Shown: positions 24,633 through 33,037 of the stretch, piece by piece
Numbering within the stretch: the stretch's first letter is position 1
How the letters are laid out: every line of letters starts with the position of its first letter
DNA from: Blastopirellula sp. J2-11
GTDB lineage: Bacteria > Planctomycetota > Planctomycetia > Pirellulales > Pirellulaceae
NCBI RefSeq assembly: GCF_024584705.1
Contig: NZ_CP097384.1
Coordinates: 62,001 to 126,000, forward strand
Reading direction: 5' to 3'
DNA: 64,000 bases
The notes under the pieces: model-generated
The model's database searches: none
Told to the model about the DNA's origin: nothing
The model's input: the letters and a program-made list of their open reading frames with translations, nothing else
Made by a program: the position numbers and the translations under genes

Positions 24633-26324
24633 ATGACGCTCAACGAACTTCGTCGACTGATCGCACGTTTAAGCAATGACCAAAAAACGTGGCGCGTCGA
24701 CTTCCAGACGCGCAATCTGACGCGGGGCGAAATCGCCGAAGCGCGTTGGTTGGCCGTGGTTTTGATGCGGTCCGATCTCTTCACAAATTGCAAGGTTCGG
24801 TCTGAATATTTTCAACATCAGTCGCATTACGACATTTGCGTTGCGATGCTGCAAATGCGGAACAAACGGATCCGCTGCGACGACCTGCCAGAGCTCCTCC
24901 GTCGGTTGGCGCAAGCAGGCTATCACGAAGAGAGCGCGATCGAAATGTTGTGCGACGTCTTGCTTTGCTGCGGCCAAATCAAAAATTTTGACGACTATGC
25001 CAAGACGCTGCAAAAACGTTTTGAAGCGCATCAAGCGGCGATCGAATTGTCGCCGGAGTGCGGACTCGTCCGGCTCGACATCGCCGGCGGCGCCAGTCCG
25101 TTTCAAACGCTGACCACCGATCAATTGATCGCGCAGCAAGATCCGCTCGAGTGGTTGTTGCCGGGGATGTTCGTGCGCTATGAACCGGCCGTGATCGTCG
25201 GGCCGAGCAAAAGCATGAAGTCCTCGATCGCCGTCGACTTGTGCGCGGCGCTGGCGCGCGGCGGCCAATTTTTGGGGCAATTTGCTGTCGAGCGTCCGTT
25301 TCGCGTCGGCTATGTCAGCAAGCATGACGAGCGGCAAGCGCTGGCCGATCTCGCGCGGCGGTGGAGCGACTCCAGCGGCGTCGACCCGGGCAATTTGCCG
25401 AATTTGATTTGGTCGTTGGCGGTCGCCGACGCTTCCGATCCGGCGCACCTCGATCATCTGCGGGCATGGATTCGCCGTCATCAACTCGAAGTGATTGTGA
25501 TCGATCCGCTGCGTCTCACTTCGACCGACAAACAGACGCAAGCAGAGCAACTGCACGACCTGGTCCGCTGCTGCATCACGGCCGGAGCGACGCCGATTTT
25601 GTGTTGTCAGTCTCGCCAAGCGATCCCCCGCAACGCGACTCTGGCGACCGATGTTTCGGCGAGTCTCGATTTTGCGCGGCAATGGATGTTGATTCAGCGC
25701 TGCGAAAATTATTCGCCCGGCAGCGGTCAGCATCGGTTACGCATGTCGTTCGGCGGCTGCGCCGGCCAAGGAGGAGTCTGGGGCGTCGATATCGACGAAG
25801 GAAATTTGGAAGATCCGCAGGGAAGAAGTTGGCGGGTCACGCTGCGCGATGTTGAGTCGATCGAAGCGGAAGCGGCTGCCTGCGATGCGGCCGCGCAGGA
25901 GCAAAAATTGCAAGCGAAAATTCGGCTCGCGATCACGCGTTTAGATCGAGAGCAAGCGACCAAATCGAAAATTCGCGAACAAAGCGGAATCAGCGGAACC
26001 AAGTTTGCTCCGACATGGGACCAGATGATCGCCGCCGGAGAAATCGCCAAGACCAGCCACGATCCGGAAGAAAAACGCTGGGCCTATGCCCGGTACCACC
26101 TGGCCGATCCAGCAACGCCGAAAGAAAAAAAGAATCCAGTCCAGTCCAACGTTTTCGCCGTAGCCGTAGGGTCCGCTGTGCGGACCAGAAGCGCGGAAAA
26201 ACTTGCAAGCAATCAACAGGGCCGCTGGTCCGCACAGCGGACCCTACTTGAACCCAGCGATCGCCGGTCTGATGCTTCGGAAAAAAATGGTTCTGTCCTG
26301 TCCAACGTTTTTGTCCGGTCCTAG
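24633..26324 (+). CDS. DnaB-N/RepA-like AAA ATPase
   Basis: The start is the ATG at 24633 after GTGGGGGAC. 563 residues. Residues 50-135 match the N-terminal domain of DnaB helicases (YFQHQSHYDICVAML, LPELLRRLAQAGYHEE, NFDDYAKTLQKRFE). A RecA/RepA-type ATPase core follows: Walker A GPSKSMKSS (190-198), RVGYVSKHDERQALADLARR, and Walker B LEVIVIDPL (285-293), then CCQSRQAI. Such proteins are found on plasmids and phages as replication helicases and in planctomycete chromosomes with unknown roles. The last 60 residues are translated from a palindromic repeat (26166-26247), and the original C terminus was probably elsewhere. No partner gene is present. Confidence 0.8.
   Translation: MTLNELRRLIARLSNDQKTWRVDFQTRNLTRGEIAEARWLAVVLMRSDLFTNCKVRSEYFQHQSHYDICVAMLQMRNKRIRCDDLPELLRRLAQAGYHEESAIEMLCDVLLCCGQIKNFDDYAKTLQKRFEAHQAAIELSPECGLVRLDIAGGASPFQTLTTDQLIAQQDPLEWLLPGMFVRYEPAVIVGPSKSMKSSIAVDLCAALARGGQFLGQFAVERPFRVGYVSKHDERQALADLARRWSDSSGVDPGNLPNLIWSLAVADASDPAHLDHLRAWIRRHQLEVIVIDPLRLTSTDKQTQAEQLHDLVRCCITAGATPILCCQSRQAIPRNATLATDVSASLDFARQWMLIQRCENYSPGSGQHRLRMSFGGCAGQGGVWGVDIDEGNLEDPQGRSWRVTLRDVESIEAEAAACDAAAQEQKLQAKIRLAITRLDREQATKSKIREQSGISGTKFAPTWDQMIAAGEIAKTSHDPEEKRWAYARYHLADPATPKEKKNPVQSNVFAVAVGSAVRTRSAEKLASNQQGRWSAQRTLLEPSDRRSDASEKNGSVLSNVFVRS
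26166..26247. repeat. Perfect inverted repeat inside the ATPase gene
   Basis: GTAGGGTCCGCTGTGCGGAC... (26166-26188) is perfectly reverse-complementary to 26225-26247, 23 bp each side with a 36-base loop. The same arms, slightly diverged, flank the gap at 51979-52095. It is translated as part of the ATPase C terminus (VGSAVRTRSAEKLASNQQGR). Confidence 0.9.
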
Positions 26325-26344
26325 TACTGGCGTCAGGGCGAAGC

Positions 26345-26542
26345 CTACTTCTCGCCCAGGGCCGCTTTGATGATTTCTTCGATGTCGAAATCGCCCAGGT
26401 CGATGGAGTCCATGACCGAATCGATCATCACTCCTTCGTCTTTGCGGTGGAGTTCGGCCAAAATCAGTTCGATTTCGGCGTCGCTATGGCCGCGGCCGCG
26501 AAGATATTCAGTCAGTTCCGGAAATCGATCCAGTTCGCTCAT
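26345..26542 (-). CDS. Small acidic protein of unknown function
   Basis: 65 residues from the ATG at 26542; the frame opens 30 codons upstream, without a better start. Reads MSELDRFPELTEYLRGRGHS, then IELILAELHRKDEGVMIDSV and DLGDFDIEEIIKAALGEK. All helical and acidic, no signal or membrane segment. No family recognised. It runs convergent with the ATPase gene, whose stop is 20 bases away. The short length lowers confidence. Confidence 0.6.
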   Translation of the reverse strand: MSELDRFPELTEYLRGRGHSDAEIELILAELHRKDEGVMIDSVMDSIDLGDFDIEEIIKAALGEK

Positions 26543-26769
26543 TGTGCGTGTCGCCGGCTTGCGGATGGGTGACGGTCTCCGACCCCACCGTTTGACGGTC
26601 GGTCGGCCCTCGTACAAGCATAGGACATGCACCGCCGGTCGAACAATCAGTCTCGCCTGATTCTACGCCGGACGCATCGGATTTACTCGATTTCGCCGCC
26701 TGCAGGTGATAAGTTAATAACGTGAGCCCTGCCATAACGTTACCTACCGTTTGTTGGAGACGCCCCAAG

Positions 26770-28077
26770 ATGAACTATCGACCATACGGGTTGGCCTTAC
26801 TGCTGATTTTTGCAGCGATGACCGATTTTGCCGTTGGCGACGACTGGCCCAATTGGCGCGGTCCCCGTGGGGATGGTGTGAGCCTGGAGACCGACGTGCC
26901 TCTCACTTGGAGTGACGCAGAGAATATCCGCTGGAAGGCGGAGCTTCCCGGCTGGGGCGGTTCGACGCCGGTCATTCAGGACGCTGGATTAATTATTACT
27001 TCACAAGACGATGAAGGTCGCCTTTTTTTACAGCTGTTTGATAAAAACTACGGTAGTCCGCTGCGAAAGTTAGAAGTCGGCTCCGGCGACGTTCCGCGCG
27101 AAGCGCCAAAGCGCCTGCAGCAAAAATTTCACCGGCTGCACAATCTGGCGTCGCCATCGCCAACAGTTCATCACAAATGGATCGCCGCCCACTTTGGGAA
27201 TGGAATTTTGGCGGTCTACGACTTTGAGGGAAATGAAAAGTGGCGCCGCGATCTGCAAGAGGAATACGGCGCGTACACCATCTGGTGGGGGCACGCGAAT
27301 AGCCCTGTGATTGTTGACGGGAAAGTGATTTCGGTTTGCATGCAAGATTCGCTGTCCGATCTCGACCAAGAGCCGGTCGAAAGTTATCTGGTCGCCCATG
27401 ATCTGCAGACAGGCGAACTGATCTGGAAAACCAAGCGGATGACCGGCGCTCCGGCGGAACAGGCCGACGCCTATACGACCCCGCTGGTTCGCAAACGCAA
27501 CGGCCGGACCGAGTTGATTGTGATGGGAGGAAATCAACTGGACGCCTACGACGCCAAGACGGGTCAGCAAATCTGGTTTCTGCCCGGGTTAGAAGGGGGG
27601 CGAACCGTGACCGGCCCGACCATCGACGACAAGCGGATCTACTGCACGCGCGGCATGCGCGGGCCGACGTTGGCGGTCGCGTTGGACGAAATCAAAACGG
27701 GGCGCGTCCCCGATACGGCGATCGTGTGGGAAGAAGCGCAGTCGACCCCCGATTCGCCGAGCCCGGTCGTTTTGAATGGATTGCTGTTTACGGTGACCGA
27801 TGATGGAATCGCCGTTTGTCGCGATGCGGCGACCGGCGAACTCGTATGGAAAGAGCGATTGGGCGGAAAGTTTAAAGCGTCGCCCGTGGCTGTGGAGAAT
27901 CGAGTCTACTTTCTGAACACCGATGGACTTTGCAGCGTGGTGGCGGCGGAACGCGAATTCCAGAAATTGGCGGAAAACAAGCTCGACGACGAGACGATCG
28001 CATCGCCAGCGATTTCGGACGGCTGCATTTATATCCGCGGCCGCAAATATTTGTATTGCATCGGCAAAGCGTCATAA
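26770..28077 (+). CDS. PQQ-type beta-propeller protein, secreted
   Basis: 435 residues from the ATG at 26770; the signal peptide is MNYRPYGLALLLIFAAMTDF. The mature part begins DDWPNWRGPRGDGVSLETDV, the WPxxRGP entry of this planctomycete family, and continues with repeats such as VYDFEGNEKWRRDL, AHDLQTGELIWKTKR, AYDAKTGQQIWFLPG and CRDAATGELVWKERLGGKF; the DxxTGxxxW motif marks propeller blades. It shows no dehydrogenase active site, so it is more likely a structural or binding scaffold than an enzyme. A STAS gene starts 11 bases downstream. Confidence 0.9.
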   Translation: MNYRPYGLALLLIFAAMTDFAVGDDWPNWRGPRGDGVSLETDVPLTWSDAENIRWKAELPGWGGSTPVIQDAGLIITSQDDEGRLFLQLFDKNYGSPLRKLEVGSGDVPREAPKRLQQKFHRLHNLASPSPTVHHKWIAAHFGNGILAVYDFEGNEKWRRDLQEEYGAYTIWWGHANSPVIVDGKVISVCMQDSLSDLDQEPVESYLVAHDLQTGELIWKTKRMTGAPAEQADAYTTPLVRKRNGRTELIVMGGNQLDAYDAKTGQQIWFLPGLEGGRTVTGPTIDDKRIYCTRGMRGPTLAVALDEIKTGRVPDTAIVWEEAQSTPDSPSPVVLNGLLFTVTDDGIAVCRDAATGELVWKERLGGKFKASPVAVENRVYFLNTDGLCSVVAAEREFQKLAENKLDDETIASPAISDGCIYIRGRKYLYCIGKAS

Positions 28078-28088
28078 GGGACATCCGC

Positions 28089-28460
28089 GTGAACGAAAGC
28101 ACTTTGATGTTGTCCTCCCGCGAAGGGGACCTGGTGAAAGTAACGCTTCTGCCAGAGGAGTTGCGAACTCCGGAAGATTGTTACGACCTGCGAAACGAAA
28201 TGATCACCGCGTCGACCGACTGTCGCGCGGTGTTGATCGATTTTGGGAACGTGACGTTTATGAGCAGCGTCGGCCTGTTGTCCTTTTTAGGACTCCGCCG
28301 CGCCGTGGCCGAACGAGACGTCCGGATTATCTTTTTCAATCTGTCCGACAACTTAGACGCGATGCTGACGTTGTGTCGGCTGATTTCGGATTCTCCTCAC
28401 GCGAAAGCGCCGTTTGAGACGGCTAAAGACGAAGCGGCCGCAATCGCCCAAGCCTCTTAG
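28089..28460 (+). CDS. STAS domain protein (anti-sigma factor antagonist type)
   Basis: The GTG at 28089 (AGGGAC upstream) or the ATG at 28107. 123 residues. The STAS core is VKVTLLPEELRTPEDCYDLR, AVLIDFGNVTFMSSVGLLSF and ERDVRIIFFNLSDNLDAM; the Ser residues in FMSSVGL are at the usual phosphorylation site. Such proteins bind anti-sigma factors or kinases and relieve repression; no anti-sigma or kinase gene is near. It follows a secreted propeller gene by 11 bases, which is an odd partner for a cytoplasmic regulator. Confidence 0.85.
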   Translation: MNESTLMLSSREGDLVKVTLLPEELRTPEDCYDLRNEMITASTDCRAVLIDFGNVTFMSSVGLLSFLGLRRAVAERDVRIIFFNLSDNLDAMLTLCRLISDSPHAKAPFETAKDEAAAIAQAS

Positions 28461-28672
28461 CAGGCGATCTATCGATACGAAAGTTCCTGCGCCATGCTCT
28501 TGCTGCGTCTTTGTGGGAAGCGCATGTCTTCAATGCGCCTGCCGCAGCAGGGCGAGTTGTCCTTTCGCCCTCGGACTATTAAAATCATAAAGCAATGCGA
28601 AAACTCCGCTGCTCTCTTGTTGAGAGCGGCCCATCGCCCCAAGTGGGCGAATATTCAAAGGTTAGAAACAAC

Positions 28673-29920
28673 ATGACGGTTGCCTCTCAGCACGCCGACA
28701 AACTAGATATCGAAGCGATCCGGGCCGATTTTCCGATCCTGCACCAAACCGTGCACGGCAAGCCGCTGGTTTATTTAGACAACGCCGCCTCGTCGCAGAA
28801 GCCGCGTCAAGTGATTGACGCGATGCGCGAAGTGGACGAGCGGTTCTACGCCAACGTCCACCGCGGCGGTCACCAGCTGAGCAACGAGTCGACGTCGATG
28901 TACGAAGAGTCGCGCGCCGCAGCGCAGCGATTTTTGGGCGCCAAATCGAAAAATGAGGTGATCTTCACCTATGGGACCACCTCGGCGATCAACATGGTCG
29001 CTCATGCTTGGGGGAGCGCCAATCTGACTCCCGGCGATGAGATCCTGTTGACCGAGATGGAGCATCACTCCAATCTCGTCCCTTGGCAGCAAATCGCCCA
29101 ACTGACCGGCGCCAAAATCAAAGCGTTGCCGATCACCAACGATGGCCTGTTGGCGATGGACGAGCTGCCGGGCTTGCTTAGCGAGCGCACCAAAATAGTC
29201 GCCGTTTCGGCTGCTTCCAACGTATTGGGAACGATCAATCCAGTCACCGAGATCGTGCGTCAAGCGCACGAAGTCGGCGCGGTCGTGTTGGTGGACGCCG
29301 CCCAAGCGGCTCCGCACAAACCGATCGATGTGGTCGCGTGGGACGCCGACTTCGTGGCGATCAGCGCTCACAAAATGGTGGGCCCATCAGGGCTCGGGAT
29401 CTTGTACGGCAAGCAAGCGCTGCTGGAAGCGATGCCTCCCTTTTTGGGTGGCGGCAGCATGATCAACACGGTGACGATCGATAGTTTTACGCCGGCGATG
29501 CTGCCTGCCAAATTTGAAGCAGGCACGCCGCCGATCACCGCGGCGATCGCTTTCAAAGCGGCGATTGAATATCTGGAGAGCATCGGTCTCGACCATATCC
29601 TCGCGCATGAGCAAATGCTGGCCGATTACGCGCATCAGCTGCTGGCCGATGTGCCGGGATTGCGAATCTTGGGTCCGGCGCCGCAGCAAAAAGCGGGCAT
29701 CGTCAGCTTTACGGTCGACGGCATCAGCCCCAACGACATCGGCATGATGATCGACACTGCCGGCGTCGCGATCCGAGCCGGACATCACTGCGCCATGCCG
29801 CTGCATGCTCGCTACGGTATTGCATCAAGCGCCCGCGCCAGCTTTTACCTTTATAACACGCGAGAAGAAGTCGAGATCTTTGTCGCCGCGGTACGCAAAG
29901 CGCTGGCGATCTTATCGTAG
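28673..29920 (+). CDS. sufS: Cysteine desulfurase, SufS type
   Basis: 415 residues from the ATG at 28673. The fold-type I PLP pattern is complete: LDNAASSQKPRQVIDAM (35-51), the PLP-stabilising EMEHHSNLVPWQQ (129-141), VDAAQAAPH (208-215), the PLP lysine in SAHKMVGPSG (Lys234) and the active-site loop RAGHHCAMPLH with Cys373. It removes sulfur from L-cysteine as a persulfide for Fe-S assembly. In many bacteria sufS lies in a suf operon; here the neighbours are STAS and TfoX, so no other suf genes are nearby. Confidence 0.95.
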   Translation: MTVASQHADKLDIEAIRADFPILHQTVHGKPLVYLDNAASSQKPRQVIDAMREVDERFYANVHRGGHQLSNESTSMYEESRAAAQRFLGAKSKNEVIFTYGTTSAINMVAHAWGSANLTPGDEILLTEMEHHSNLVPWQQIAQLTGAKIKALPITNDGLLAMDELPGLLSERTKIVAVSAASNVLGTINPVTEIVRQAHEVGAVVLVDAAQAAPHKPIDVVAWDADFVAISAHKMVGPSGLGILYGKQALLEAMPPFLGGGSMINTVTIDSFTPAMLPAKFEAGTPPITAAIAFKAAIEYLESIGLDHILAHEQMLADYAHQLLADVPGLRILGPAPQQKAGIVSFTVDGISPNDIGMMIDTAGVAIRAGHHCAMPLHARYGIASSARASFYLYNTREEVEIFVAAVRKALAILS

Positions 29921-29924
29921 GAGT

Positions 29925-30254
29925 TCACTTCTTCGGCAGCGTCTTTACAAAGTCGAACGCGCGGTCGGTCCAATTTTTGACTGCGGCGAATTGAACCAGG
30001 CCGGCCTCGTCGATCACGATCCAGCCGCGCATAGGGCGTCCGGTGAAGTCGAACACGCGAACGTGCTCTGCTTCCAACGCCTCCTCGTAAGCGTCTGGTC
30101 CAATCCGCACGATCAACTCATCGCGCGAGACGCCGACGCACATGTTGCCGTTCAGCAAGAATGCGAGCCCGCCGAACATTTTCTTTTCGGTAACGCCTCG
30201 TTTGCGCTGCAGCAGCCCGCGAACGCGGGCAGCAAGTTGTTCGTCATACGGCAT
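29925..30254 (-). CDS. TfoX N-terminal domain protein
   Basis: 109 residues. LAARVRGLLQRKRGVTEKKM followed by FGGLAFLLNGNMCVGVSRDE, LIVRIGPDAYEEAL and FDFTGRPMRGWIVIDEAGL is the TfoX_N fold. Only the N-terminal domain is present; the C-terminal domain of the competence regulator Sxy/TfoX is absent, as in many single-domain homologues of unknown role. It ends 4 bases after the convergent sufS stop and is followed upstream by a DinB gene on the same strand. Confidence 0.88.
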   Translation of the reverse strand: MPYDEQLAARVRGLLQRKRGVTEKKMFGGLAFLLNGNMCVGVSRDELIVRIGPDAYEEALEAEHVRVFDFTGRPMRGWIVIDEAGLVQFAAVKNWTDRAFDFVKTLPKK

Positions 30255-30281
30255 CGATCGATTTCCTGCGTATCGTCAGCG

Positions 30282-30779
30282 TTAGCGAAAGAGGGGCCGG
30301 CGACCGAGCGCTTTGCGGATGTCGCAAAGTTGCCCACGATGATTCCACCAGTGCGAGATCACGATCGAGATGCCGGCGCCGCGGCTCGAGAAGACCGCTT
30401 CCAGCCCCTCCGGCGGCGCTTTGCAGGGCAGATCCAGATCGTCATCGCTTTGCGTCTCAAGCCAGGCGAGCGTTCGATCGCGGGCCTGACGAAAACGGGT
30501 CGCGATCGTTTCCCAGGAGGGATAAATATCGGCGTCTTCTTCCGGCCGGCTCTCGGGACCGAGGATCGGCATCCAGTCGGCGAATTCGTTCGGCTCGCCC
30601 AACACAAACTGCCGCGCGATCAGACCCTCGCAAAAGGTGAGATGCCCATAGATCCACAGAGCATGATTTCCGCCAGGCGTCGCTGCGGCGAGCGGCGTTT
30701 CACGCAGATCTTCCAAAATCGGCGTCGTCCACGATTCGGTCATTTCAAAATTGTGGCGAAGCAAGTCGATGGCGCGCAT
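30282..30779 (-). CDS. DinB superfamily protein
   Basis: 165 residues beginning MRAIDLLRHNFEMTESWTTP. The DinB bundle is recognisable by GGNHALWIYGHLTFCEGLI and by ISIVISHWWNHRGQLCDIRK, which carry the His ligands. The middle part (YPSWETIATRFRQARDRTLAWLE) is the typical connecting helix. It resembles the damage-inducible DinB and bacillithiol-transferase-like group. It lies 27 bases upstream of the TfoX gene and may be co-transcribed with it. Confidence 0.88.
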   Translation of the reverse strand: MRAIDLLRHNFEMTESWTTPILEDLRETPLAAATPGGNHALWIYGHLTFCEGLIARQFVLGEPNEFADWMPILGPESRPEEDADIYPSWETIATRFRQARDRTLAWLETQSDDDLDLPCKAPPEGLEAVFSSRGAGISIVISHWWNHRGQLCDIRKALGRRPLFR

Positions 30780-30965
30780 GAATTTCGTTTTTTCGAAGGA
30801 TCGGATGAGATAGATGCGAGAAGCGGACTTTGATGGTTTTTATCTTCCCATATTCGGCGCCGCAAAAAAAGTTGGCCCGCTGCTTGGATTTTGGGAAGAA
30901 GCGAGCGACAATCGCCCCAGCGGCGCTCGTTCCCTCTCCGCCGATATTCGCAATGCAAGGCCTTT

Positions 30966-31523
30966 ATGAAACTTGTCCTCCGCAGCCTGATCGCATTGGC
31001 GGTATTGATTGCGATTCCGTTTTTCATCGCGCTGTTCATGCCGCGTCAGTTTACGATTACGCGTGAAGTCGTGATTCAGCGGCCCAAGGAGGAAGTGTTT
31101 GATTTCATCAAGCTGCTGAAGAATCAGGAACAATTCAGCGTGTGGGCCAAGCTGCCTGGCGAGCGCGAGGTGACCATCCGCGGCGAAGATGGGACGCGAG
31201 GCGCGGTGATCGCCTGGAAGAGTGACGATCCGAACATCGGCGTCGGCGAACAGGAAATCACCGGGATCAAGCCAGGGGAGCGGATCGACTACCTGATTCG
31301 CTTCACCAAACCGTTCACGTCGACCGATCCCGCCTATCTGCAGACGGACTTTGTGAACAAGAACGAGACGATGGTGACGTCCGTCTATATCGGCACGATG
31401 AACTACCCCAGCAATCTGTTTTGCATCTTCGTTCAAGAGATGATCGGCGATCAAATGCAGATCAGCTTGGATAACCTAAAGCAGGTGCTAGAAAACCAGC
31501 CGAGCGAACCGCCCGCGATCTAA
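30966..31523 (+). CDS. SRPBCC domain membrane-anchored protein
   Basis: 185 residues from the ATG at 30966; the frame is open earlier. An N-terminal helix (residues 5-24, LRSLIALAVLIAIPFFIALF) is followed by a polyketide-cyclase-like domain, as shown by QFTITREVVIQRPKEEVFDF (27-46), VIAWKSDDPNIGVGEQEITG and IDYLIRFTKPF. The VxRPxEEVFDF entry is the typical START-like pattern of the family, which binds hydrophobic ligands. The anchor places the domain outside the cytoplasm or facing it; orientation unclear. No partner. Confidence 0.82.
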   Translation: MKLVLRSLIALAVLIAIPFFIALFMPRQFTITREVVIQRPKEEVFDFIKLLKNQEQFSVWAKLPGEREVTIRGEDGTRGAVIAWKSDDPNIGVGEQEITGIKPGERIDYLIRFTKPFTSTDPAYLQTDFVNKNETMVTSVYIGTMNYPSNLFCIFVQEMIGDQMQISLDNLKQVLENQPSEPPAI

Positions 31524-31624
31524 CTTCGCGTCGCTTGGTACGTAGACCAGGGCTTGTTCTGACCTACATAGCGCTAGTGCTCCGTCACACGAAAATTTAG
31601 GCAGGGCAGAACATTCGTCCAAGC

Positions 31625-32977
31625 TTAGATCGCCGCGGCGTCTTCCAGCGGTGGGAACCAGAGCGACGGCATTTTTAGCGCGGCTACGGCTGCGTCGGTC
31701 GCCATTTTGGTGGAAGCGAAGATGTCTCCGCGGTCGATCGCCTGGGGGACGTTCAGATCGCCGCACAACAGGCGAACCAGATCGTTTTGCGTCAGACGAA
31801 TAAAGCTGCGCCCCAGCTTGCCGTCGCTGAGCGAACCGCTCCGCTCAGTGAAGTGGAGCGAGTGCTTTTCTCCCTCGACATGCAGCCCCAGGTCGCATGG
31901 TAGAGGGTAGCCGGCTTTGACGAGATTGGCGCGAAAACGTTCGGCATGTTCGGCCAGCGATTGTAGCGGATGTCGCCAGCGAACCATCACCGTCGAGTTC
32001 GAGACTGGACGCTGCGGCGGAGCCGCGCTGCGAACCGCTCGGTGCAATGGATCAGCCGCCGGCGCGTGATAATAGATGGCGCGTTGATCGCGTTCCATCG
32101 CGTCGCCGCAAATACGCCGCAGCAATTCGGTCGCAACATCTTCGCGACCGGGCGCCGTGACGATCTCAAGCACCTGACTGTTGCCGGTCATCGCGTAGCC
32201 GACGATCTTCGAGTCGTCGTCCAGGGCTAGTTTGTTGCCGCCGTCGATGGCGACATACAACTGTTGAAAGCCGCGGCGATCCAGCAGCCAACGCCATTGC
32301 TCTTGGGTGCGAACCGCGGCGCCTAGCAAGTCGTTAAAGCGGCGTTCGTACAGCGATGTGAGCCCGGCGAACTCTACCTGACGGTAAAGCCGGATCGACA
32401 GGCGCGAGGTCTCGCTTATATCATCGTCCCAATTTCGCGAGGGAAGAGGCTGCTGCAAGTTGGCCAAAATCTGCGCCGGATCGCCCTGGCTGCGGGTTTG
32501 CGATGAGAGCGCGGTCCAGCCGCGGCGCGCCAAGTAGTCTGGCGAATCGGTGCGGTAAACCGCGCACTCGGCGCCGCAGCGCTGGAGTTCGGCGTCGACT
32601 TCGGCCAGCAACTGGGCGGCGACGCCGCGCGAGCGAAATTCTGGCGCCGTCGCTAGTTCGTCCACATGCAACGTGGTGGCGATGCGATCGGCCAGGCGCG
32701 TCTTCCGGCGGATGACCCGCACGTGGCCAACGATCTGCCCGCCAACTTGATTTTCAGCACGGCAAACAATCCGTTGGCCTGGGTCATAACCGGGGCGTTC
32801 TTGTTCGATGTGAAATTCGTTTTCGCTCGGGCGAAGCAGCGCTCGCTGCATCATCTCGAAGATGGGAAACGAATCTCCTTGGGTCGCTCGGTCGACGACA
32901 AGATGGGGCGCTTTGGAGGAGCGACTACTAGACGATTGAATCGACTTACTGAGAGGCGAGGCTTGGACCGCGCACAT
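31625..32977 (-). CDS. GNAT N-acetyltransferase, Eis-like two-domain protein
   Basis: 450 residues from the ATG at 32977 (AAGGGAG upstream; the frame opens 6 codons earlier at a TTG). Residues about 35-160 form a GNAT domain: IVGHVRVIRRKTR, LHVDELATAPEFRSRGVAAQ, the acetyl-CoA loop (RSRGVAAQLL), AVYRTDSPDYLARRGW. A second GNAT-like unit (190-300) and a C-terminal sterol-carrier-like segment (residues about 340-440, LGLHVEGEKHSLHFTE and the DLVRLLCGDLNVPQAI part) follow, as in the Eis group. The substrate, a small amine, is unknown. It lies 60 bases downstream of the BshC-like gene at 33038. Confidence 0.75.
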   Translation of the reverse strand: MCAVQASPLSKSIQSSSSRSSKAPHLVVDRATQGDSFPIFEMMQRALLRPSENEFHIEQERPGYDPGQRIVCRAENQVGGQIVGHVRVIRRKTRLADRIATTLHVDELATAPEFRSRGVAAQLLAEVDAELQRCGAECAVYRTDSPDYLARRGWTALSSQTRSQGDPAQILANLQQPLPSRNWDDDISETSRLSIRLYRQVEFAGLTSLYERRFNDLLGAAVRTQEQWRWLLDRRGFQQLYVAIDGGNKLALDDDSKIVGYAMTGNSQVLEIVTAPGREDVATELLRRICGDAMERDQRAIYYHAPAADPLHRAVRSAAPPQRPVSNSTVMVRWRHPLQSLAEHAERFRANLVKAGYPLPCDLGLHVEGEKHSLHFTERSGSLSDGKLGRSFIRLTQNDLVRLLCGDLNVPQAIDRGDIFASTKMATDAAVAALKMPSLWFPPLEDAAAI

Positions 32978-33037
32978 GGGCTGGACTCCCTTCAAGCAAC
33001 GGACAATTCCCTTTGTTCAGCTGAGCTTCCCCTTAAC

